From Eutreptiella sp. 'Long Island Sound 2002' (Eukaryota; Euglenozoa; Euglenophyceae; Eutreptiales; Eutreptiaceae), in the NCBI GenBank assembly GCA_964036045.1, contig OZ038385.1, positions 16,668,786 to 16,732,785 of the forward strand: DNA of 64,000 nt, read 5' to 3'. Of this stretch, positions 55,912 through 64,000 are shown piece after piece; within the stretch, counting starts at the first letter, position 1, and every line of letters starts with the position of its first letter. The notes under the pieces are model-generated. The model saw nothing but the letters and a program-made list of their open reading frames with translations. It searched no databases and was not told where the DNA came from. The position numbers and the translations under genes are program-made.

Positions 55912-58900
55912 ATGTCCCAGCAGACTATGTCTCAACTCGCAAGCCTAGCCTCGCGCCCCGACCCCGCAGCCGACACCCTCGCCCACTACCAAGCCCTCCC
56001 CGTTGCCCACCATCAATTGGAGGAGGCAACGTACGAGTCGGAGGCACTGGGGGTGGATGACATCGTGGGCTGGGCAGCCTCCCTCGACCCCTCCCCCGAT
56101 GTCATCCACATCGACATGCGCAGCCCCACCCGCAACAGCTACCTCGGGGGGAGGGGATGGGCCACAACCCTGTGGAGGGAACTGCGCCGCCAACTCCCCA
56201 CCCTCAAATTTCTCCATCTAACCCCTCTCCCCTCCAGTGTTGACCAGCTCCTCAACTCGATGAGGACTAACCCTGTGGGGAAGCCTAAGGACGCCCACGT
56301 CCAGGTGTACCCCACCACTAACCTCGTCCACACCCCCCCCCCACTGCGATATGGTGTGCCTGCAGGATCTTGCTGCAGGTGCACCAGCAGACCACTCTTT
56401 TTTACCCTTTTCTTGGCACCTTGCCAACCCCCGGTGGTGGGATGATTTGGGCATCGCCCCTTTCCATCCCACCATCCCCCCCCAGGTGCACGTCCCCGAC
56501 GTCACCCACCCCACCTTCTATAGCACAACTTCTTTGCAATGGTACCGTGGTGCCTCATGCGCCCCCCCCTTCATTTCAAGTGAGCCCCCCGTCCGCACCG
56601 AACCCCTCTCTGACCCCCCTCATGGGGTGATGGGCAGCCCTGACCCCGCCCCCGACAGGGTTGGCCCCTCTCAGCCGCCCCTCAACTTTGTTGATGGGAA
56701 CGGCTACATTGTGCTTCGGGGGCTTGTGGAGGCATGGGATTGTGAGGTGGGGTGGAACAAGGTGATGAAGGCGTGGGGCAGCGGCGACGAAAAAGTCGTC
56801 GCAAAGAATTTTGAGCTCCTTTTCAACGCCGCGCGGAGTGAGGAGCAGGCCAAGGATCCTGCGCTCCCCCGCCGTTGGCAAAGCAAGAGCACCTTGGGGT
56901 CGGGGGTGGGGGGGCCTCTCTTCAAGAAGTTCCACCCCCACCTCATCGAAAGTGTCCCTGGGGTTGGGGACCTCCACCCAATGACGCCGGGCAGCGTCAT
57001 TGTGGCCAGTGTGGGGAGTGGGCCGCAGCTCCCCCACACCGACGTGGCCACCCACCCCGAGGTCCTCCCCCCCCACGACAGGGAGGTGGGGGACTGCCAC
57101 CTGAGTAGCTTCCTTTGCTTGTCAGAGGACTACCAGGTGGCGGTGCAGGCGGGGACGGCCCTGGGGGAGGCGGGGGAGGCGCGCTGGGACACCGTTGAGC
57201 TGCATCGGGGGGACATGCTGCTGATGGTGGCCACCAGCCGCCATCATGGATTGCCTGCCCTCCCCGACTCCAAGGATGGGCTGCAGGGGGCTCTTTTTAA
57301 CTTGTGGACCCCCGACCCCCGACACAAACACCACCAGGCCAACACCACACACTTGGACGCCACCCCCCCCAAGGAGGCCCTGGACGTTGCTGGGGATTTG
57401 TCCAGCTGGGACCTCCCCAGCGTGGACCAGGTGTTGTGGGTGGGGAAGGGGGCGGTTGGGAGGGTGGGGTTGTGGGAGGGGGAGGCTGCCCAGGCCCTCT
57501 TCGCCGACCCCCCCCAGACGGTCCCGGCAGGCCCCCCCACCTGCCCCTTCCACCCCACCTTCATCTCCCGGTCGGCCCCGGCCTCCGACCTCGCCGTCAT
57601 CGAGGTCGGCGAGCAGTGCATGCTGTTCTTCGTGGGCAGCGTGCACCAGCTGGAGGTCTGCAAGGGGGCCAATGTCGATGCGGAGTCGGAGATCCACTTC
57701 GCCATGTCCGGCATTGCCCCCCCGGGTCGGCCGACCACGCTGTGGCACCTGGTGAACACGGTCCCAGCGTGGCGGTCGCCCAAGTGCGCGAGGACCGGGG
57801 CATGGAGCATCACCTGCCCATGCGAGTGCAAGGTGTGCTTGCTTGTGTGTTTGCTTTGTGTATTGGCAAATTGGACGAAATTCACGTGAAATTCGTACGA
57901 AATTCGTACGAATTTCATACGAATTTCACGTGAATAAATTTGTGTGAATTTTCTCGAAATGTGAAATTCGTACGAAATTCGTACGAATTTCTGTGAATTT
58001 CGTCCAATTTGCTCCTTTTGCTCTTGCATTGCCTCGTGTCCACTCCCCCTTTCTCAATTTGTGCCTGGCACACCTCCCCACATCTGCATGCAGGTCCCGT
58101 TCACCGCTTGGTCGCCGGATATTCGGCACCACACCAAGCGCAAGTACAAGCCCCGGCCCCGATTGCCCGAGGAGCACGCCGAGCCCGCCGAAGGCCCCGG
58201 TGGCGACCAGCCCGCAGGCACCGGCGGTGGACGGGCACCAAGCGAGGCCGGCAGTGTGCGCAGTGAGGGGTCGCAGCGCTCTCGACGTTCGGGAGGTAGC
58301 GAGGCCAGCACCGCCAGGGGGCATGTGGCGCGCGAGGTGGTGGTGCCCCAGCCGTCCCGCGACGAGTTGGGCGACGCCCACAACGCCCCCCCCCTGGACC
58401 GGGTCACCCTGGCCGCCAGGCAGCCGGATCCGGCCTAGACCCAGCAGGTGCCGCCCGGGCCCGATGGGCGGCAGCGGCATCTCAGTGCCGTGTGGGACAT
58501 GGTGTTGGAGTCGCGGGGGGTGCAGGGCACCCTCCGCATCTCCTTCCCCTGCCCCATTGTGGTCCGGGGGGGGGCCAACCTGCCTGCGGGGCAGGAGCTG
58601 GTGGGCATGTTTGCCTACCGGCTTGTGAGTGGGCACTGGCGGGTGCAGACGGGGGTGGCGCGGACTGGGGAGGCGGGGACGGTGACGACGGCTGGGGTTT
58701 TTGGGCTGAATGTGCTCACGGGTTGGGAGCAGCGGAGGCCGGAGTGGGTGGACGTGGCATGGCTTGCCATGCGCGTCCATGTGGGGAGGCAGCGGAAGAT
58801 GGGGGTGGCTGACGTCATTGACGTCGAGGAGGACGACCCCCCCCCCCACGCGCAAGCGGAAAGGGCGCCCCGAAGGGGACACGGGCCCCACCCCCCCCCC

Positions 58901-59691
58901 CCAAAGCCCCGCGTACGGCCACCCCGGCGGAGCGGGCAGTGCGGGCGGAGCAGGCGGAGCCGGTGGGGGGGCGGGGGCAGAGGGGGGTGGTGCAGGAGTG
59001 GGTGGACCAGCAGCGGGCGGGGGCGTGGGAGGCACGCGCCATCAGCGCGGAGGCCGCCAACCGCGACCTCGAGGCCCGTCTGTCCAGGGCCAACGAGGAC
59101 AGGCGGGACTGCGAGTCGCGGTTTGGGGACGTCACCAAGGAGCGTGACCGGCTGGCCACCAAGGTGAAGACTCTTGAGCGCGACGTGGCGACGTTGCGCA
59201 GGGCAAAGCCAGCGGCACAGCCAGCAGAGGCAGTGGAGAGGGCTGAGGGTGCCGAGGCCCCCGCCCCCCCGGGTGACAAGGGGGGGGCCAGTGCTGCCGG
59301 TGTCCGGTACCTCCTGGCCGGCGAACAGGCCTGGCATGCCCAGGCCGAGGCATGCGCCGGCCAGATGTCGGCAGTGTCCACCGGCCTGCGGATGGCCATG
59401 ATGGCCAGTGGCAAGCAGGTCGATGTGGACAGCGTGGCCCCCGACGCCCCCAAGGTGACTGCCGCAATGGAGGAAGTGCGCCAGCAGTACCCCCCCCACC
59501 GCCTCACGTCGGCGGCCATGGACCCCTCCTTTGTGGAGGCGGTGGCGGAGCAGAGCTCCCAGGGCTCCGCTAGCCGGAGCTCTGCTCCAGGGGGGGGGGG
59601 GGTGCGTAGGTACCCTCCGGACCACCTGTCCTTTCTAACCACGACGAATGTTATCCTGCCCCCCCCCCCCCCCCAAGCATGGGCAGTTTGA
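55912..59691 (+). CDS. Gene A: HxD...H jelly-roll-like protein with coiled-coil C-terminus (interrupted ORF)
   Basis: The ATG at 55912 begins MSQQTMSQLASLASRPD. The reading frame is continuous only if a one-base slip is allowed at the poly-C tract 56333-56342. It then reads NGYIVLRGLVEAWDCEVGW, PGSVIVASVGSGPQLPHTDV and RGDMLLMVATSRHHGLPAL. The H-x-D (57035-57043) and distal HH (57242-57247) are spaced as in 2-oxoglutarate/Fe(II) dioxygenase double-stranded beta-helix folds; no clear downstream Arg is seen. An in-phase GT-AG intron (57833-58093) contains a palindrome array. The next exon is basic and Ser/Pro-rich (RHHTKRKYKPRPRLPEEH) and meets an in-frame TAG at 58436; beyond it the frame continues (RQRHLSAVWDMVLESRGVQG) to two more poly-C shifts (58837-58847, 58891-58902). 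The end is a charged coiled coil (AANRDLEARLSRANEDRRD; TKVKTLERDVATLRRAK). Family not recognised; enzymatic role is inference. Confidence 0.55.
57880..58005. repeat. Palindrome array inside gene A intron
   Basis: Four exact TTCGTACGAA copies plus TTCATACGAA and two TTCACGTGAA palindromes. The intron is 261 nt, so the array makes up nearly half of it. It lies 45 nt after the splice donor. Confidence 0.9.
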
Positions 59692-59719
59692 CCGATATGT
59701 GGGGTACCCCCCCCCCACT

Positions 59720-59850
59720 GTGCGAAATTTTCTGCAGCACTGTTTGTACATTAATTGGGGTACGGTGTGCCCCCTGACCTGTTTGCGATTTTTTCTGCGG
59801 AACTGTTTGTATTTTATTTGGGGTATGCTATGCCCCCTGACGTGTTACAC
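59720..59850. repeat. Tandem duplication, two ~65-bp units
   Basis: TTTTCTGCAGCACTGTTTGT...GTGCCCCCTGACCTGTTTGCG is followed by TTTTCTGCGGAACTGTTTGT...ATGCCCCCTGACGTGTTAC. It is just downstream of gene A's stop and could be 3' UTR. Confidence 0.75.
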
Positions 59851-59984
59851 TGCTGGCTGAGTGACAGCCGGAATGACAGCCACTGGACTGGGTGTGTGAT
59901 AACCCATGAGCACCATCCTGAACTTGCTTTGTGAGGGTCAATGAGGGCAGAAGGATGAGGCTTCGGCAGAAATTCTGTGACAGT

Positions 59985-60125
59985 CATGTGAAATTCGCAC
60001 GAAATTCGTACGAAATTCGTACGAATTTCGTACGAATTTCACATTTTCAGAATATTCACACATTTCTATTCACGTGAAATTCGCACGAAATTCGTACGAA
60101 TTTCGTGCGAATTTATGTGAATTTC
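59985..60125. repeat. Palindrome array between genes A and C
   Basis: Two sub-arrays: 59991-60045 with three exact TTCGTACGAA and one TTCGCACGAA, and 60070-60115 with one exact copy, flanked by TTCACGTGAA, TTCGCACGAA and TTCGTGCGAA. It ends about 110 nt before gene C's ATG. Confidence 0.9.
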
Positions 60126-60231
60126 TTCAAATTGCATGTGAATCACAGTAGAGAGAGTTGTCTGCGGGAGGGGGATGGTAGAAACCTTGCGATGACTGCC
60201 TGCCCATTCAACAGGTCTTGTACCTCACACC

Positions 60232-61994
60232 ATGCCACGGCCCAAGGAGCCATTCCATCTGCTAGCGGATCGTACACGACGGCGGCGCCTACAAGAGCTC
60301 CAGGAGGTTGTTACCAAGGAGCTTGCAGCACCCTACACCGTCAAGTACCTGCCCGACACGGGGCAAATAGTGCGTACCCCCGAAACAAGAATTGTAGCCA
60401 CCGTCTAGCCCGAGCCCACCCAGGAGGAGAGGTTGATTATGGCCGTCTGGAGGATCCGGTCATTGCACCTCTCTAGGACGGAGTCCCGGTACCTAGTGGG
60501 GAGCATGACGTACGGTGTGGTATGGGACCAGGTGTACGGCATGCTTCAGCAGCTAGCGTTGCCGGAGTCCCGGGCGTTCACTGCCTATACGGGTGACGAC
60601 ACGGCCATCAATGGTGCGGCCTGCTACCTACCTGACCGCATCGGCCACCTATTCAAGTGTCGACCACCCCCACCCTCGGCCATCATGCAGCCCGGGGACC
60701 GACGGCTGCATTGGTTGCCTATTGCGGTGGACGGTACATCGAGGCATGAGGCCTCGTACGTCCATTGCACGCTTGGTGGCACCGCCAGCCCCAACCAACT
60801 ATCTAGTTGGTGGCTACTAGGGGGCAGTGAAAAGTGGGAGACCCTCTACGCGGCCTCCCAGGAAATTGATTTTGATGATGAGTTGCGCAAGGCCGCAACC
60901 GTAAGTTTTGAGGATACGGCAGGGAACGATAGGCAGTCCTTTTTTTTCTGTGTGCAGATGGTAAAGCACAGGTGCTCATGGCGGGCTGCCAAAACTGGAA
61001 GGCAGAATCCCCTGGTGCCACTGTGTGTTGGGTCTGCATGCGTAACCGTGCTCTGTGCCTTGCTACCTTTGGCACAGCAAGTGCGATAGACGGCAACTGG
61101 GAACCAGCCGTTGCCATAAATGCTATATATAGGACCATTACGAGTGATAGGCGAGTGCCTGATTATGGCCTCCATGGGGTCCTTCGTGTCCTGTTGTGTG
61201 CAGTCAACGGGACACGGGACCTAGTTGTACAATTGACAGGGAAGGCACCGGCCACTGTGGCACGCACCATGCTGCAACCGGTTCTAGATGAGGCACGGCT
61301 TGCTGCACGAACTTGCACCCGTGCCTCATTAAATAATGACAAGGCAAACAGCAAGGGGAAGGTGAGGATGGAGTGTGCTGCTGCCATCCATTTCATGCGG
61401 AATAGGGGTTGGGAGAAGATAATAGATGCTTGCCTAGAGCAGCCTAGTGTGAGGCAGCATCAAGTAGGGGGAAAAAGTTGGGAGTCGGTGTGCAAAACGT
61501 GGTGGGAGAATTTTGCAAGCATGTGTGTATACGCGTGGCGTTCCGCATGGTTCTCCGGGGCCGACTTGGGGCGGCTCCGGAACCATAGCATAGCCATGGG
61601 CGCTGCCCACAATGAGCTCCAGTGGGGCAAACTTCTGTGGACGCATCTTTGGATCGACCACATGTATTATTTTGCAAAGAAGTGGAGAATCTTGTCAAAG
61701 TTCTCCTGCTTTGCCATGGAGGGAAGTCACCGGAGGCTGAAGCGCATGTTGCGCAACAGCGGGGGCCTAAGCCTCCTCCGGGGGAGACTAGGGGTGCAAG
61801 TGGTTGTGGACAACCACACCATTGACGATAGCCTTTGGTTGCATGGGTGGGATGCGACCAAAAGGGCTCAACATGGGCAAGGGCCCATAAGTGTACAAAC
61901 GTATGCAAGCCGCACAAGAAGACGGCTTCTAACCGACATGCAGCACCTTCAGACTCTACAGCGGCGGTTCCGGTGCCGCAAGAGACGGACATGA
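60232..61994 (+). CDS. Gene C: transposase-like protein of unknown family (in-frame TAG)
   Basis: The ATG at 60232 begins MPRPKEPFHLLADRTRRRRL. An in-frame TAG at 60406-60408 interrupts RIVATV-stop-PEPTQEERL, after which the same frame continues. Exon 1 ends at 60900 (ACC|GTAAGT). A 71-nt intron ends CACAG at 60971, and exon 2 (VLMAGCQNWKAESPG) runs in phase to TGA. There is a C-W-V-C-M-x4-C cluster near the start of exon 2. The C-terminal third has THLWIDHMYYFAKKWRILSK, FSCFAMEGSHRRLKRMLRNS and GGLSLLRGRLGVQVVVDNHT, then a basic tail (RRRFRCRKRRT-like). The H...H...E-x2-HR-x2-KR pattern resembles conserved helices of large transposon proteins such as the DUF4218-type region of CACTA/Plavaka elements; I cannot assign a catalytic triad. 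Length about 563 codons counting the TAG. Unrecognised at family level. Confidence 0.6.
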
Positions 61995-62099
61995 GATGAC
62001 CTTACGAACCCAAACCATTGTTGCCTGTGACCGGGGTGCATGCTGGGGGGCTTACTAGGGGTGTGAGGACAAATCAGGGGGTGCACACGGGTAACATTT

Positions 62100-62180
62100 G
62101 TGTAAATTCACGTGAATTCGTACGAAATTCGTACGAAATTCGTGCGAATTTCGTACGAATTCACGTGAATTCACGGCTGT
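62100..62180. repeat. Palindrome array downstream of gene C
   Basis: TTCACGTGAATTC, then three exact TTCGTACGAA and one TTCGTGCGAA, then GAATTCACGTGAATTCACG. The outer palindromes are TTCACGTGAA and the inner ones TTCGTACGAA, so the whole block is close to self-complementary. A further TTCACGTGAA lies at 62373-62383. Confidence 0.9.
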
Positions 62181-62855
62181 GAATCGGCTACAGGCTTGCC
62201 GGGTTCCGGCACCTCTCGTTTTGGGCACGGTTCGGACATGATGGATGCTTTTGGGGCGGGACTTTCATTGGATGATGCGTAACAAAGCTAGGGGAGGAAT
62301 TTTGGCCCCTCAAAGCCCTTGGAATGAACCAAGAATATGGCATTTTTCCCCAAAAACCTCAAAATTTGGGTAAATTCACGTGAAATTCACGCAATTATTC
62401 AAATGGCCACTTAACGGCCGTTCACGAAGGGTACAAGATAGAGGGGACCACTCTGGGGAGCAAGAAAAAGTCAACGGGCGGAGCCGCAGCCGACAAGCGC
62501 GCCGCCACCACAGGGATACAACACAAATACGACCAGACCACTGCTTTTTGGAGAGAAATTCAGGTGTTACACAGCAGACCTACTCAGGCTACAAGGCGAC
62601 TGCATTCCGAGGGAAAAGAGGAGACGGGGGTGGACAGGAGACTACCCGAATGGAGGAACACAAATGTATCTCCTAGGACCAGATAGAGTCTACCTGGTGC
62701 AGATAGTGGCAGGCTATGCGTGGGTACTAGAGGAAAGGATATGGCACCTGAAGTGTTTATCATGGGAGAAGGGATACACTTCACAGTGGACGACTCAGTG
62801 AGACTCATGGCCCAACTAAACCACACAAACATCATAGCAATAGAACTGGGCATGT

Positions 62856-63252
62856 CGGGTTTTCACTTCCGGGGGGGGGGTGGGGTCAATAGAGCCCCCA
62901 AAAACTTCGGGGTTCGGGAAAAGGGCTCAATTGACAGGCACCATTAATCAGTCATTATGAAGTCTGGCGCCAAAGGCGCCGAAAATTTTTTGGAGCATTA
63001 AAATTGGTCAATTTTTTTTCACCAAATATATGGCAAATGATGACTTTTTCTGAGCCCCCTCGACGTGTTGATTCCAAAAATCCCATTTTCTTTTTTTTCT
63101 GATTTTTGGGTCTGGGTCACCTCCGAGGCCCGGGGGTCTCGGTAGTCTCGGTAGGATTTTGGGGGTCATGTCAATTGAGCCCTTTTTGGGGGAGGGGGGG
63201 GGTCCGGCCGGAGGGCTCTATCGACCCCCCCCCCCCCGGAAACGAAAACCCG
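62856..63252. mobile_element. Inverted-repeat element (MITE-like) with poly-G/poly-C termini
   Basis: The left end CGGGTTTTCACTTCC, a G-run, GGGGTCAATAGAGCC and GGGCTCAATTGACA (62926-62939) match in inverted order TGTCAATTGAGCCC (63167-63180), GGCTCTATCGACC, a 15-nt C-run and GGAAACGAAAACCCG (ending 63252). The inverted arms total about 80 nt including the homopolymer. The interior has no ORF. No convincing target-site duplication is visible. Confidence 0.75.
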
Positions 63253-64000
63253 GCCTCCCCTGGGGTTGAGAACAACAACCACTCAGGGGCAAGGAGAGGT
63301 GGGGGAAGCCACAGAGTGGGAGGGCACTGATGTTGGCAGCGGCTGAACCACGGGTGATCCAGCAACTGAGGGAGAGGGTCACGGATGGCAGACGCAGCCC
63401 CGGACTCGGACTCGGAGATTGAGACTGATTTGGTTGCCAGTGCCCCAGGAAACCACATCACCAGCAGCATCACTGACACCACTCAGAATGGACCCCCCCC
63501 CCCCCACGCACCACACCCCAGGGACTACCCTTGCAGCTCCGCCAACGCTGCACCAACACTGACACCAACAATGGCGGAACGCGCTCACCCATGCAACAAC
63601 AATAGAGGGCAGCCCAGGACAGCACAGGACAGCCCAAAAAAGACGCCTGCGGCACTGCGGACCCTGGGTGATGAGCCAACAGACTCTTTATGGGGGGGGG
63701 GGGCGGACTCCTCCCTCTCCCCAACTGCGGGGACGCGTACGAAGGGGAACTAGCCCCGGTCCCGAACCCTTAGACTGACGGCGGGCGCTACGTGCATGGT
63801 CTACCACCGCCGCGCCAGCTAAGGCCATCATGCCAGCAAACAGCATGCAACTACGCCCAGGACAGACTGGGATATGTGGGCCAGCAGAAGCAAGTGGCCA
63901 AAACCACCCACACCAAGCACACCGACACCAACAAGGAGCCCCCTTGAGCCAGGATCTCCCTCCTCAAGGGGAACGAGGGGGCAGGGTGCGACGAACCCAC
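63253..64000. other. Repeat-derived ORF start and low-complexity sequence
   Basis: 63295-63430 is the second copy of the 51310-51460 repeat. From 63385 a frame reads MADAAPDSDSEIETDLVASA and continues, Thr/Pro-rich, to a stop near 63753, crossing poly-C (63491-63504) and poly-G (63691-63702) runs. It resembles the acidic N-terminus of a transposon protein; no domain is visible. Nothing further is supported up to 64000. Confidence 0.4.

Larger units (their letters stand above)
55500..62400 (+). mobile_element. Two-gene unit bounded by TTCGTACGAA palindrome arrays
   Basis: Two plus-strand genes (A, 55912-59691; C, 60232-61994) lie between arrays of short perfect palindromes at 55530-55850, 59985-60125 and 62100-62180, with another array in an intron of gene A (57880-58005) and a last TTCACGTGAA at 62373-62383. 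I count about 14 exact TTCGTACGAA copies in the unit and noticed none in the rest of the window. GC-rich ORFs alternate sharply with AT-rich arrays. A transposase-like gene C and decay of both ORFs argue for a mobile element. True ends and target-site duplication were not identified, so the coordinates are approximate. Confidence 0.5.

Noticed and set aside
57122-59035. Long minus-strand ORFs over genes A (up to 369 codons)
   Set aside because: Antisense shadows of GC-rich coding sequence; Ala/Pro/Gly/Arg-dominated translations with no motif.
55912-61994. Nuclear code with TAG reassigned to Gln
   Set aside because: Host exons (CFAP161, C2, GY-x-GH) contain no in-frame TAG and use TAA as stop, so decay or local readthrough in the element is simpler.

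Overview
The window is nuclear DNA from a flagellated eukaryote. Every multi-exon gene I can reconstruct uses GT-AG introns, and introns run from 71 nt to about 6 kb. Two genes encode cilium-type proteins: a CFAP161 homologue joined to calcyphosine-like EF-hands, and a small protein with two GY-[TS]-GH-x-PG motifs. A third gene encodes a secreted glycoside hydrolase family 81 endo-beta-1,3-glucanase. Together these point to an alga or alga-like protist. A green-lineage flagellate with a large repeat-rich genome is my best guess, but the sequence does not settle it. Genes are sparse, and most of the window is repeats, with an unusual abundance of pure poly-G/poly-C runs of 9-20 nt.

Layout. 1-5.74 kb: GH81 glucanase, minus strand, 3' end beyond the window. 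5.74-10.4 kb: no supported gene; G-rich minisatellite, one dispersed element copy and a (CT)n / alternating-CG hairpin tract. 10.41-12.74 kb: two-exon GY-x-GH-x-PG ciliary protein, minus strand. 12.74-18.87 kb: repeats, decayed transposon ORF fragments and a tRNA-like sequence. 18.87-27.29 kb: three-exon CFAP161/EF-hand gene, plus strand; its 6-kb second intron holds a cluster of one repeat family, a transposon ORF fragment and a 64-bp minisatellite. 27.3-34.9 kb: no supported gene. 34.9-50.15 kb: multi-exon gene with three C2 domains and a charged tail, plus strand; its introns are full of short dispersed elements with poly-G/C ends and two ~300-bp near-identical copies. 50.2-54.9 kb: repeats. 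54.9-55.5 kb: broken J-domain gene. 55.5-62.4 kb: a two-gene unit bounded by arrays of the palindrome TTCGTACGAA. 62.86-63.25 kb: an inverted-repeat element whose termini contain the poly-G/poly-C runs.

The 55.5-62.4 kb unit is the most interesting part. Arrays of TTCGTACGAA and TTCACGTGAA palindromes lie before gene A, inside an intron of gene A, between genes A and C, and after gene C; I noticed none elsewhere in the window. Gene A encodes a protein with an HxD...H jelly-roll pattern followed by a charged linker and a coiled coil. Gene C is a transposase-like protein of unknown family. Both have an in-frame TAG where a glutamine codon would fit, and gene A changes frame at three poly-C tracts. 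I read this as an undescribed mobile element or a relic of one, with palindrome arrays as candidate binding sites for its own proteins; function is inference only.
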